NCBI GenBank assembly: GCA_015680685.1
Contig: MNCI01002977.1
Span: 129,764 to 193,763 of the forward strand
DNA: 64,000 nt
Reading direction: 5' to 3'
DNA from: Gnetum montanum
Lineage: Eukaryota; Streptophyta; Gnetopsida; Gnetales; Gnetaceae
Shown here: positions 1 through 12,150 of the stretch, piece by piece
How positions within the stretch are numbered: position 1 is the first letter of the stretch
Layout: each line of letters begins with the position of its first letter
Notes under the pieces: generated by a model
Database searches by the model: none
What the model was told of the DNA's origin: nothing
What the model saw: only the letters and a program-made list of their open reading frames with translations
Program-made: the position numbers and the translations under genes

Positions 1-568
1 CACCTAGTGCAGCCTGAAACATTGAGCACACTGTTGCACACTGCAACACTTTAAGCAATTGCAACCCATAACACGGCATTTGAGCATGCACACAAGATCA
101 AAACAAAGCTCTACACCAAAAGAAAAAAAAAACCTCAGCCCTCCCATACAAGCCCTTGGCAGAAAGGCAGTGGTCTTGAAAGCAAATACTCATGTCTCAA
201 ATGCTCAAGTAACATCTCATTGCATGGCTTTGGCTCTCTGCCAATAGGTTCCCTTTAAACACTAAACAGAGGCGTTGTTCCTCCAAAGAACGCAACACAT
301 CATCACGTGGCTTTGGTTGTGTCAACCAGTCATCTTAAACACCAAACAAGAGTCTTGTGTTGCCAAAGGACGTACACCTCATGTTTTGATCTCAATTCTG
401 CTAGAAAATGGCTAAACAATGGCTATTAACAAAGATCAGCATGACCCGCACACATACCAGAGCACCCCCTTCGCCATGTACAATCTCTTGATCAGTATCC
501 ATCCCCACAATTTCTGCTTTCTTATCCAGCCACAAACTTTGTCTCACCAACCTATGTACTACTAGACA
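1..568 (+). mobile_element. Family-G LTR, 3' part (left-truncated by window)
   Basis: Non-coding. It ends in ..CTAGACA and is followed at once by the same ~125-bp internal segment that follows the family-G LTR ending at 1967, so I read it as the 3' part of another LTR of that family. Its body differs from LTR 691-1967, so it is a divergent member. It contains an imperfect two-copy repeat of about 82 bp (211-291 and 294-371). The short open frame at 59-247 has no coding character. Confidence 0.55.
211..371. repeat. Two-copy imperfect tandem repeat, ~82 bp unit
   Basis: Both copies share ATGGCTTTGG / GTGGCTTTGG, then TTTAAACACTAAAC / CTTAAACACCAAAC, then CCAAAGAACG / CCAAAGGACG in the same order and spacing. 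It lies in the LTR-like left end of the family-G array. Confidence 0.6.
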
Positions 569-690
569 TGGCGCGATGACATTTGATCAAGTCTCGAAGG
601 ACAACACTACTAAGTTTCTTGTGGTGTTTTGTACTTCTTTGTCGATGTTTCTCGGGTCGATTCCTCCAAGCGTCAACAAAGAGGGGCCAA
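569..690 (+). mobile_element. Family-G internal domain, copy 1 (122 bp, non-coding)
   Basis: The whole segment between two LTRs. It opens with TGGCGCGATGACAT, a plausible tRNA primer-binding site, and closes with the purine-rich AACAAAGAGGGGCCAA directly before the next LTR start (TGAAACACC), a plausible polypurine tract. The middle shares GTGTTTTGTACTTCTTTGTCG with the copy at 1968-2095. No reading frame fits. Confidence 0.65.
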
Positions 691-1967
691 TGAAACACCA
701 CAAAATTCTGAGCTTAGTACTTCTCCAATGAGAATCAAGCTAAGTCATGATGCTCCCTAGCATAACTGAAGCTTGAGGGCCCCACATACAGCTTCAAGCA
801 GAGTCGAACGTAACAAGAAACGGTTCCCTGGGACCCGCAGAAGACCACGGCAACATCTAGCATCAAACATGGTAAATTTGGAGCTCAAGATACTTGATTT
901 TCACTGAGTATGCAGTATGCAGCATGCACACCTAGCATGCATGCCTAGCATGCACGCCCAGCGTACACGCCCAACGTATATGCCCAGCGTGCACGCTTCA
1001 CATGTATGCTCAACACGTACGACTGACATGTATGCCCAACATGTGACTCCAAAGACTACATGGAAAAGGCACTTTAGAGTAAGATTTCGTACAAGGCATC
1101 AACTCTCAGAGACAGGGTGTCATCGTGGGCTCAAGAAAATCTAGTTCTAAGCTTGAAATCATGCACTCCTAAGTTCACACGCTGAACAGGAACACCATGT
1201 ACACCCAACGTGCACGCCCACTGTGCACACCCAGCGTGTATACGCTGGCATGATTCACATTGTATATTTTTAAAATTTCATTCTTTCACACTCAGTCAAT
1301 ACACCACATGTCACCCGATCTGAGAGTCCAGCATCCCACATCCAACCATCCCCTCTCGGATCCGAGTCTAACGTCTAAACTTGTATAAAAACCCTGCCTT
1401 TTGACCAGATCGGGGTTCGAAAAATTGAAAGGATCTGGGCAAAAATCTGGGGGTGAAAAAAGGCATCAAGGACGTCAGAGACATTAATCCTACATGCTGG
1501 ACTTCTATCCTATACGCTGAGCATACAACCTTTACGCTGTGCTTGTAGCCGAATCCAACGAACATTAACCCCACTGCATCCACCGGAGCCTTCCGCCCGC
1601 CTTGTGTCAGAACCATAACTGCGTTAGACCGGTGCATTGTAATTTCCATTATGCAATGATATTGCCATAGTTTTTTTGCTAAGATTCATTACATTTTTCC
1701 GTTCATTCTTATATGCTTATTATTTATATTTCTGTAGGATTACACTCGGTTTTACATTTGTTACGTTGTTTACATTTAATCCAGCGTATTGCGTATTGGC
1801 ATACATTTGGAAAAATCCTTTTCTGATACGCGTGCGGACCACCAAGGTACTCTACCTTCATTAGTTCCAGCTCGTCCTCAGGTGAAGGTAGGGTCTTCTG
1901 TGCTTGTCCGGTGATCTCTTGGTCTCTGTTCCATTCCAGCCGGTGACCGACGATTTCGGACAGTACA
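691..1967 (+). mobile_element. Family-G LTR 1 (TG...CA, 1277 bp)
   Basis: Starts TGAAACACCACAAAATT and ends GGACAGTACA. The solo LTR at 51127-52465 aligns along most of its length and fixes both ends by its target-site duplication. A TATA-like stretch (TATAAAAACC) lies near 1384. The promoter half carries many short copies of a motif like GCGTGCACGCCCA (about 915-1040 and 1198-1255). Open frames here are translations of those repeats. Confidence 0.8.
915..1040. repeat. Short-motif array in LTR U3 (CACGCCCA type)
   Basis: Repeated 12-14 bp units with the core GC(A/G)TGCACGCCCA, degenerating to CATGTATGCCCA. The same motif recurs at 1198-1255 and in the solo LTR at 51350-51390 and 51540-51560. 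By position it is a U3 enhancer-type repeat; that role is inferred. Confidence 0.7.
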
Positions 1968-2095
1968 CTCGGTGCGATGACATCCGGCCAGGGGCCAACG
2001 GACGATGCTTGGTGCCAGGCCAATCATGGTGTTTTGTACTTCTTTGTCGACGCCTCTTAGGTGGATTCCTCCATACGTTAACAAAGAGGGGCTAA
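1968..2095 (+). mobile_element. Family-G internal domain, copy 2 (128 bp, non-coding)
   Basis: Lies exactly between an LTR end (CAGTACA) and the next LTR start (TGAAACACC). It opens CTCGGTGCGATGACATCC (primer-site position) and closes AACAAAGAGGGGCTAA (polypurine-tract position). It aligns with copy 1 at 569-690 at both ends and in the middle, so it is the true internal domain and not a deletion scar unique to one copy. Confidence 0.7.
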
Positions 2096-4005
2096 TGAAA
2101 CACCACAAAATTGCAGCTTAACACTTTGAAACATAAACGACTCAAGCCCCTTTCGGCATTCAGGAGACAAAACTTGACTAAGGCATGGAACTCACACCCA
2201 ACTTGCTCAAGCCAGCTTGCTCATGCTATTAAGCTAGCTTTCCCTTAACGTGACCAACCCTTCAGAGCTTCCAAATCAAGACAAAATAATCCTAATTTGA
2301 ATGGGCAAGGCCCCCTCAGGGCCCACTGATGACTACTCCAAATTTCAGCATCCAAAACCCAAGATTTCAAGACAAAATTGCACAAATCTTGCTACTCACA
2401 CCCAGGTCACGCCAAGGTCAACCTAGCAACATGAGCCTAGCATGAGTCCAGCCTGAGTAACTCAAAACAGCCTTAAAATAGCCCCAAAACAGTGTCAAAA
2501 TGGTCTGATTTTGAGGCTAAAACTCATCCTCAGGATCCATTAATGATTTATTTGAGTTTCAACCTCCAGAACTTCAAATTTCAGCTCCAAAAATTCTCAT
2601 TTTCATTGCTCACGCCTAGGTCACACTGGCAACATGAGCTCAGCTTGAGTTGCCAAAATGACCTAAATCAAGGCACAAACAAACTCAAATTTAAAATCCA
2701 GGCCACCTTGGAGAGTAGGCAGTAGTTGCACTTCAAAGAATAGGTGACAGAGGTCAAAATTTAGCTCAAAATATGTCACTTCCAATTGGTCACGCCCAGG
2801 TCATGCCTAGGTCACGCTGGCAGCATGAGCCCAACGTGAGCTGCCAAAGTGGCCTAAATCCAAGCACAAATAGGCTCAAAATCAACATGCAAGTTACCCC
2901 CAAGGGAAAGCAACAGGTACACTCGAAAGATAGATCTCAAAAATTAAAATTTGATGTGAAAGGAATCATTCCACCTTGCTCACGCCCAGCTCACGCTGAG
3001 GTCACGCTGACAGCATGAACCCAGCGTGAGCTACCAAAAGTGGCCTACAACACTTCAGACACATGCCGAGGGCATGCCAGGACAAGATCAATTCACATTG
3101 ACAACCTTGATGAAGCAAAAACATCTCAAACAGCCACAGAACCACTCATGTCAGCATCCTGCAGCAACTAGTTCATGGATCGAGAAGTCCCAAGTGGGCC
3201 AAAATCAAGATCTCTCATTGTACATTTGTAAATTTGCAACATTTGTGAGCTTTTCAAGCTCTTACACTTCAAATTGTATGCATGAGCGTAATGTAAATCA
3301 ATACACATTATAAGATACAGTGCATCTAGTCCAGAACGTAGTCTGCCCATGTACACCTGTCATGCGATCCATTTCTCTCTCATCTCACATCCATTGATCT
3401 CATTCACAAATTCTACTCCCAAGCCTAGAAAAATGCATAAATACCCTATTCATTGACATAAACGAGGTTGGCAATTTTGGCAAAAAGGTCGACCTTAAGA
3501 GAATTAACTGGCAACCTTGGACGCTCGGGTGCATGCGATCCCTAGCACTTGAGCATCTGCAAACACTTCATCCTTCATCCTGGGGCTTAACGCTTAACCT
3601 GCCATCTACACATGCAGCTACTTTTTGATCGGTTCACTTTATTCTCTAAGTCAATATAATACAATCTTTTGCCTTCCATTGCACTGTTTACATTATTCTG
3701 ATTCATTGCGCTATTTACATTATCCTATTTCATTGTTTTATATTTGCATCATCCTAGTCTTTTTTTTATGTTACATCTATGCTCCGCTTACATATTCATG
3801 TTACGTGTATTACGATAACCCCAGCGCAAGCCATAGCTTACGCTCGGGGAAGTCCTTGGTTGATTTGCGTGTAGACCATCCAAGGCACTCTACCTTCATT
3901 TTTCCAGCTTGCCCTCATGTGAAGGTAGGGTCATTTGTATCTCTCTGGAGATCTTTCGGCGTTCATTTTTCCTCCAGCCTTATGCTGACGATTTCGGACA
4001 GTACA
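2096..4005 (+). mobile_element. Family-G LTR 2 (TG...CA, 1910 bp, divergent U3)
   Basis: Starts TGAAACACCACAAAATT and ends GATTTCGGACAGTACA like LTR 1, and shares the region around the TATA-like CATAAATACC (about 3435) and the last ~180 bp. The U3 between is different and longer, built from ~190-bp tandem repeats. Ends match while bodies differ, so the array mixes two subfamilies. Its 3' edge cuts element A. Confidence 0.7.
2396..3055. repeat. ~190-bp tandem repeats in LTR 2 U3
   Basis: Four units beginning near 2396, 2610, 2793 and 2981. Each starts CAC(A/G)CCCAG(G/C)TCA, continues with CACGCTGGCAGCATGAGC-like and GAGCTGCCAAA-like blocks, and goes on to CCTAAATC-AGCACAAA-like sequence. Spacing is 183-214 bp. 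Confidence 0.7.
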
Positions 4006-4009
4006 CTAC

Positions 4010-6700
4010 TGTAGGTGAAAGACAAAAGGGATCCAGAAATGCCTTCATCTTCTTCTCCTTTCTCTATGAATTATACACAATCCACATGGCATCACCAATG
4101 TGGGCTGGTACGGGGATGTCCTATGGAATAGTTCCTTGATGTTAACAAACTAGGCTACAAATTGTTTACATTCTACATCAAACTTTCTAATGAGGTTTTG
4201 TAGCTCCAAGTAGTCATTCATCCTCTTGGCTAGGTTCTCAACAACCAATCATTGGTCTATAAAACAACTCCTAAGAACTTGAAGCTTAACATTAACTATT
4301 TCCAACTTCTACTTGGTGTCCTTGTGAAGCTTGACCTTAGACTCATAAAGGAGGTATGAGTTGGCCATCTACTTCTCTAACTCTAACCATGGCCTTCCAA
4401 CTATTAGCATTGTCAAGTTTGTGTTTTGAAGGTTGGCAACCTCCATGTATTCAATCATCTCCTTAATTTGCAAATCCTTTAGGAGGATCTCTACTTTGTT
4501 TTAAGCATTCAATCCATCAAAGATTGGTTGTCATAAATCACCTCTTTGTTGGAGTTGTTGGAGGGCCTCATTTATCTTTTCCTTAGCCAATTAAATTTCT
4601 TTTTTGTTTACCTCCTTGAGGAGCCCAACATAGTCCCTATAATGATTATTTACTTATTCAAATTTTAGGATTCATTCTTCTAGATGACTACCTTAATAGC
4701 TATTTTCTGGTGAAGCACATGGACCTCCTTCATTAAGAGATTATGATTCTCAGCTGCCAAAATCCTTAGATCCATGCTTACCTTGACAAAATGCTCCTAT
4801 TGTTGTTACACGAATTCAACCATGTGGTCCTCTTATGCTTTCACATTGTGCAGGTGATGAATGTCTTTGATTAGAGTTACGATCTTCTTGCAGACATGTG
4901 TCAAGTCCTTACTAGTGTTGAAAACCAAAGCCTTTAATAAGGATACACTAAAGACCAACATCTCCTTCCCATTCTCAACCTCATTTAACTTATTTTGAAG
5001 CTATAAGAAAGCTTTATCTTGTGTAACTACTTTCTTGAGAATGGCAGGATCGGTTAAGCAAGCTCTCAATTCTTCAACTTCAGTAGCCAACCACTAATTT
5101 TTTATTATGGCTATGTCAAGTTGGGCATTTGCAATGATGAGCTTACCCTTGGTCTCCAACAACTTTAACTAGATAACAATGATGTTTTCCAAGAGATTGA
5201 AGATCTTCAAAACTAGTTTTTGCGTTCCCACTAGTCAGTCCAACATCATCTCATGTTGGGCTACACTTAGCCTCCCACTACCTGCTTCTACAAACTCTTG
5301 CATATCTTTGAATGCAACAATGTCTAGCACAGCAATTGTAGTGTTCAAGACCTCTACAATTTGATCATCCACCACCTCTACCATTGTTTCTTGTTCATGG
5401 TTTTACATCACTAGGATAGTCATCCCCTCATCCTCCTTCAAGCATACTAAGAAAGTGATGGAATTTCTAGAGATCTCTAGGAATTACTATTGTCTAGGGA
5501 TGGACATCATTACTTCTTAAGCACTCAAATTCAATCTTACAGGTGCTTGCATTCATTGTGCTGAAAATAGTAGCATGGTCTCTTCTAGCCAAATGATGGT
5601 TCATGTGACTTCATTGAGGTAACTCAACACTAACTAGTAGACTAAGGGTTCTCCACCACTTGGTCCTTTCTATTGCTACTATAGGAGTTGCTCATAGAGC
5701 TTCTTCATGTGCTCAATTTCAACATGAGCCTTTGATGTTGTTTCTTGAGCAGGTGGTGGTGGCGGTGGCTGCTCCTCTTCAAGTAACTTGGCAAGCACTT
5801 GTCTTTCATCATCTTCTACTAAGATGTGGTAGAAGCATGATGAAGCATGTCATTAGTGTAACAAGCTATGCCTCCCCTTTTGCAAAGTTTTTTGATCAAG
5901 AAAGAAAAGTGGAGTGTCTTCCTCCCATGCTCATTCTCTTTGAATCATTTCTCAATCTCTAGGAAGATGAGCTATGGAAGGTTAATAGGAAATTTTCTGT
6001 TTAAAGTGGCACATACATGAGTAGAGAAGGTAGTGATCTTAATTGGCCTCATCATTGGGTTAATGTAGTAGCTTTCAATCTTGAAGTAGGCTCTCTCTAC
6101 CTTAGTGAGTACATCATACTCCTTATGGTCCACTCCATAGCACTATTGGACCCATTCATTTTTGACATCGAGGTCCACTTGTGTAGAGATCTTCATCAAT
6201 AGTACTCCACTATTAGGTAACCTAAGACCTCTACAATGGACTTGATCAAATAGGACATGCTAATGTCCTTGATCCTCAAAATGTCATCCACTTGTCAGTT
6301 ATTCTAGAAAAGTTAAGTCTTTCCCATGTACCATTCCCCACTAGAAGTGAGTATGCACCACATGCAAGATCCTTGTAGTTGAGTCTTCACCTCTTCTAGC
6401 ACTAGATCCAAGAAGGAACCAAAGTTAAGTTCCTAGAGAATCGCAATCCTTATAATGAATTTACCTTAGGCCCTGGCACCTTGTCATGCCTAGACTGGCC
6501 TATTTTTGTGATAGAAATTTGATGAACGAATTCCACTTCAAGTTCCTCCCGAAGAGGTCCCATGGAATGTGTTTCTAATTCTCCTTCTTAGGGCTTTTAA
6601 AGCTACTAGTCCCTTTCCCCTCATGGCCACTTCACCTATGGTTGGGATGGTCCTTCTTCCAGTGGTCTCATTGGCACCATATATTATCACAAACATAGCC
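4010..6700 (-). pseudogene. ORFX remnant of element A (third retroelement ORF, function unknown)
   Basis: The minus strand holds a decayed frame matching ORFX of element B from its start (about 6700) to its C-terminal part, where the family-G array cuts it at 4005. Recognisable blocks include the region around 5870-5990, matching B's FPCLIRKLCKR block (here FLIKKLCKRGG), and 4080-4140, matching the block ending in a conserved tryptophan stretch. The centre is Lys/Glu/Gln-rich and looks coiled-coil forming. Frameshifts and stops are frequent. I do not know the function; the position after integrase is that of env-like or accessory ORFs in Athila/Tat elements, but I see no signal peptide or membrane segment. 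Confidence 0.6.
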
Positions 6701-8559
6701 AAGGATTATCATTTTATGTGTAACTTATAACACTTTAATACCTTATCCCATTTGGCTAGTTATACTTAGGCTTATTTATGCACATGCTAACATGATTATT
6801 TTAATATTATTTTATTATAATGGTTACCCGAGTTTGTTGGTGAGGTTTAACTTAGGTGAACTATTGATATTTAATATTATTTTATTAGTTAAACCATGTA
6901 GGATTTAGAAAAAAATCAAAACATTTTCAATCAAAACCATCGATTTGTCATCCCCATGACATATAGCTCATCTCCAATAGCTACAAGGTCAAAGAATGAG
7001 TTGATTTGGATAAGCGGTTAGGAAGTTATGGGCTCAAGAAGGCTTTGGGCTCTAAAAATTACAAAACGTCACCTTGTGTGATGAAGAAAATGTAAAAAAA
7101 TTTCTAACTTCCATCGCTATTTATACTATTTTGTGTTGCATTGATGGAAATGCATCAACACATCAAATGAAAATTTTTCCAATTAAAAAATGAAGGAGTT
7201 TTCCCATGAAATTGGAATCCATAGAAAGCCAAAAAAGCCTAGAATAAGGACGAATGCTTGAAGAGGGCTAGAAGTACATTTGGAAAGGAGATTTAGAAGA
7301 AGATTAATTGCCAAGGAATGTAAAAATTGAACGCACCAAGGTGGGAAACAAATTTTTTGAAAGCAAAATGGCTAACAGATAAGCAACTTAATCATTCCAA
7401 CCAAGGAGTATGCAAGTGGATCCTCCCCATAAAAGGTGCATGCCCTTAATGCCCTTGCATGTCCTCAAACCAATGATTCTGTGGACCCCAAGGATGATTA
7501 ATGGTTATAGATTGTTAAAAACTAAATCGCCAAAGAAACCATCAAAGAATGAAGACCATCTCAAAATGAACCCATCAATACAATCATGAGAAGAGGTAGT
7601 GAGGTAGATGGAAAGAATAGGTGGAGGAGAGAGAGTATAAAATGGAGTCTTGCATTTTGGTTACATGAATTTCTTTGTGAAGGATGTGATTAATATGACT
7701 TTAGAGCTTTCTTTTGTAGTCTGAATCAAGACCATCCACTTCTAATGACTTCGCATTGGCCCATTAGCACATTTCACCCTCCAAGGTATAAGAACATCCC
7801 CACTAATCACTCACAACTTCAAAGAAAGAAGAAAAAATAAGTGGCACATGAAAAGGACCTTAGTTAGAGGGGTGTTGTTAGGCATGCGTAACATGTCTTT
7901 CTAGCCCCATAACCAATACTTGTAGCCCGTTATTATGTCTAAGGGATGTGCTTTGAATTCCCATTATTTTTTTTCTAATGGAAACCACAGCATGCAAAAA
8001 CATTACTTCCTATTTATTGGTTGATAGAGGAATGATGAGGAATCCATAGAAATACTCATGCAATCCTAGATGGAAAAGAGGCACAAAAGGTAACAAATCC
8101 CCTTGAAGTCACATCCTTTTTCATCCACTTAATTTGTCCCAAGTTTGGAAAGTACCAATGTCACAAATTTATTATAAGTTACTATTAAGAAGGGACATCA
8201 TATTTCCAAAACAAGGAAACATGATAGAGTTATGTGGAGTGGTGGATGACATGGACTCACTACCTGATATAATGAAAAGAATCAATGTTTCATTAATTAA
8301 CATCAAATTTAACCCTTTACAATCAAGTAAACAATGTAAGTTACAAACCATCATCAATCAGCAGCTATAGCTGGAACCAAAGTCCTGATGGTAATAAAGA
8401 AAGAGAAAGAAATGTAAGAAAAGTCCAAATAAGACAAAATATAGAAAAAATTGTAAACTATTCAAGAAAATCAAAACATATGAAAAATTATGTAAAACAA
8501 AAAAAGTTAAAAACTGAGGATCTACTTCGTAAAATATTAGCATGGATGGTCGTCTTCCT
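6701..8559 (-). other. Element A spacer between integrase and ORFX
   Basis: Non-coding, about 1.9 kb, aligning with 21286-23310 of element B and, for its first half, with 48700-50150 of element C. It contains the promoter-like module at 7118-7165. Small open frames at 8134-8370 and 8172-8543 are not conserved in B. Confidence 0.6.
7118..7165 (-). promoter_or_regulatory. Internal promoter-like module of element A (cassette plus TATAAATA)
   Basis: On the minus strand a short repeat cassette (7133-7165) is followed within about 10 bp by TATAAATA (7118-7125). On the plus strand the cassette reads GCATTGATGG, two bases, then ATGCATCAACACAT. Element A's own LTR has nearly the same pair near 15797-15825 (GCATCGATGG, then ATGCATTAACACAT). 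It lies about 420 bp upstream of ORFX. Promoter activity is inferred. Confidence 0.5.
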
Positions 8560-11500
8560 CATGACTGAAGGGGGAGATCCAAAAGATTGAGTATGCATGT
8601 CCATCAATTGAGGCTTCGGTCCCACTAGTTATTTTAGATTCAAAGAAAGGCTTGAGTTACTAGGTGTTGACCAAAACTCTTTTACTTTGGCTATTAGGAT
8701 GGTAGATCATCATGGTGTCAGATGAAATGGTTTCATAGATAATGTAAGGACCCTCATTTAACATTTGAAATTTTTTTTATTAAGGAATGTGCATAGGATT
8801 CTAATAGATCACCTTATCACCTAGTTGAAACTGAATCCTAAGGTCATGAATTTGTTTATTATGTGCCTTGTTCACTTCATTTGATGACAAGGTCACTAAT
8901 CTATTCTTGTCTAACATTTTAAGATTCGTTGATATTTCTTGTAGGGCTAGACTCAAGTCCAAGTCATGGTCATAGGCTATTGAAAGTATATGGAGTTAGC
9001 TTGAATGGAAAGTGTTGGCAATTGTTTCTACACTAGATCATAGGGAGAGTACCAATAGGAAGTTTTCATGTTGAAAAAAAGTCCAGAGGGCATCGTTGAG
9101 TTTGTTACTCCATTTCTTCCTATATTTACTAACTGGACATGTTAGTATTTTGGTAATTTTCCTATTGGTAACCTTGGCTTGACCATTGTCTTAGGGGTGA
9201 TATGGAGTTGTTAGTTTATGTTCAACCTCCAAGCGTTACATGAGCTTTCAAAAAGTGGCATTAATGAAATGTGTTCCATTATCTAAAATTAGTGCCCATG
9301 GCACACCAAACCTACTTACTACATTTTGTTACACAAACCGAGCCACCATAGATGATGAACATTCAATCATGACTGCAACTTCTACCCATTTAGTACATTA
9401 GTTAATAATCATGATAAGGTAGGCCTTTCCATTTGACATAGGGGTGATGGGCCCAATGAAATTGATCCCCCAAAGATCGAAAGGCTCTAGTGATTCAGTT
9501 CACTATTGGGATCCTTCCATGCATGTGGTCATCCCTTCATCACATTGGCATCTATCGTAGGAGCGAAAGAAGTAATGAGAATCCCTAAAGATTGTAGGCT
9601 AATAATATCCTACCATGAGGATCTTAATGGTCATCCTTCTCCTAGCATAATGACCCCCATGAGGACCTTTGTGTGTGTTCTAGAGGACTCAAAGTTGATC
9701 TCCATCATGGACACACCATCACACCAAGCCATCCAAGCAAACCTTGTAGAGGTTGCTACTGATTTCTATAAAGTGTTTGGCTTGATGAAGAAATTATTAT
9801 TTCTTCTTGGGGTCCCACTCATGTGGAATCTTCTATGTGAGTGAATAGGAGAGGATGTTGTCATACCAATTTATTTCTTTGGAAGCTTGCTCATTAATAG
9901 CACCAACAAAGAGAAGTTCATTAGGAAATTGATCAAATACTAGGCTCTTATCCTCTTTGTTGTCCCATCTCAACTGAGACAAGTAGTAAACTACCACATT
10001 CTCAGCTCCTTTGTGATCTACCATTATTAGATCAAACTCCTGGAGGATCATCAACCACCATATGATAGGGGGGATCACCATTGGCTTGTTCATTAGGAAC
10101 CAAATGGCACTATGATCAATGTGCACAAACACTTTGTATCCAAGCACATAGTGCCTAAACTTCTCCAATGTGTATACCACTACCATAAGCTCTTTTTCAA
10201 TGGTGGTGTAGTTAAATTGTGCATCCACAATGCTCCTACTTATACATTGGATGTAGTATGAATGTTTCTAATCATCCATTTGTGTAAGCACAGCTTCCAA
10301 GGCATAGTTTGATGCATCCATCATAATATGGAATAGTCTACACCAATCTAGTTCTCATAGAATTAGAGTCTCTACGAGTTTCTACGTAAGTTGTTGTAAT
10401 GCATGCTCACATTCCTTAGTCCAGACAAATGATGCATCTTTCTTTGTAAGCTCCAACAATGGCTTAGCAATCTTTGAGAAGTTCTTGATGAAGTGCCTAT
10501 AGTAACCAGTGTGACCAAGGAATGCCCTCACATCCTTCATGGTCTCTGGTTATCTAGTTATTCCTTGGATGACCTGTATTTTTTGGATCTATCTTAATCC
10601 CTTTGTTTAGAATTCGATCCTCCAAAATAATGCCATCTTGGACCATTAGATGGCTCTTTTACTAATTGATTCATAAGTTGGTTTATACACACTATTGAAG
10701 AACTTGCTCATGGTAGTCTAAGGCTTGCTCAAAGGTAGCCCTGTAGGTAGAGAATTCATTCATGAATACTTCTACCTTGCTACATATTTTTTGTTGAAAG
10801 AGGTTGAGGGCCAACTGCTACAATGTGGTAGGAGCATTGCATAGGCCAAAGGGCATCTTTCTATATCCAAAAGTCACCTAGGAACTTCCGTACATTTTTT
10901 GGCCTAGTCCTTTGATGCAATCTACATTTGGTTATAGCCACTATAATTATCAAGAAACCTATAGTATCAATTCTTTGTGATAGTATCAAGCACTTAGTCC
11001 ATAAATGAAAATGGAAAGTGATCTTTGTAAGTGGCCATATTAAACAACCTGAAGTCTATACAAACTCTCCACTTTCCTTCTTTCTTTAGCACAATAACAA
11101 GTGGACTAACCCACTTACTATTTGCAATGAGGTAAATGAACCCAACCTTGAGGAGTTATTCAATCTCCTCCTTAATGCTTTGCTTGAGCTTTGGGTTCAA
11201 GTGTGTTTCAGGTTGCCTCTTTGGTTTGATGGAGGAATCTGTATATATTCTATGATATCATATTCTTGGATCAATTCCTATTAGCTCATGATATGACCAA
11301 GCATAGGTCATTGGCCCTTTGTTGACAACTTCCAACAATTTCCTCTTTTGTATTGGAGCAACTGTGGCATTGATAATGATTAGCATGCCATTATTCAAAA
11401 ATACATACTCCATTCCTACCATTATATCTTTTAACTCAATGGATTCCTACTTGAAAGTTTCATGGATCTCCAACTCTCCTAAATTGATTTTTCTTTATTC

Positions 11501-12150
11501 ATCAAATATTTGGTGATGGATCTACTCCAATTGATCCATGCTTTCCACATATGAACTTGTAAGGCTCTCAACTAGTTCCATGAACATTATTGATTTAGCT
11601 TCTTTTTCAATTATCAACCATTGAATACCCTCCTGTTTATTAGCTACTACATATATGCACCTTTGAATTTCTATAACATCTGCACATTGACTACATGCTT
11701 GAAGTGATGTGCTCTTTATGGTTCATAGTTTTTGCATGAAGTGGAACCCTGTGTCACTATACATGATGCATGGAACTCTCTTATTCTAAATTTTTCCAAA
11801 TTCATTTTCCTTGAAAATCTCCAAGAAAAGGTCTTTGATCCCCAATTGTGCATCTATAGTGCTCAGTTATGCTCTTCCAATGATGATAGAGAAGTCCCTT
11901 TGTTGTTATCCACATGGATTACTAGGAAATCAACAAGAAATGACCACTAACAAATGGCGATCATGATATCTTCTACCAATCCCAAAGGAATAGTGATGAA
12001 TTAGTCTATCAACTATAGTCTAATGTTTCTATTTTTCAAAGAAGGCACATTCTAGGCTTTATACATTCCTTGCTAAATTAAGTTAACTCCAAAACTTGAG
12101 TCCAAAAGAGCCTTACATGGTTCATTTCTAGCAATCTGTAAATAGATAAA
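8560..12150 (-). pseudogene. pol: Element A pol (protease, RT, RNase H, integrase), decayed
   Basis: Domains in order on the minus strand. Protease: active-site DSG has become DSS (Asp codon 12100-12102). Reverse transcriptase: the FMDD box reads FMNE at 10755-10766, so both catalytic Asp are lost. RNase H: best-preserved frame at 9833-10228, with the TDHSAIWFL-type block reading HIDHSAIWFL. Integrase: first catalytic Asp is Asn (9461-9463), the second (DNGTHF) is kept, and the Glu is Lys (9173-9175). In-frame stops are frequent. These enzymes would cut the polyprotein, copy the RNA and insert the DNA; this copy cannot. Confidence 0.8.

Noticed and set aside
917-1144. Open frame of 75 codons rich in His, Met and Ala
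   Set aside because: It is a translation of the CACGCCCA-type LTR repeat array and is not conserved in the solo LTR.
3515-3860. Possible 5S-rRNA-like stretches in LTR 2 (GCATGCGATCCCTAGCACT, GGGAAGTCCTTGG), as in Cassandra elements
   Set aside because: The pieces are about 300 bp apart, lack the 5S middle region, and the other family-G LTRs do not show them.
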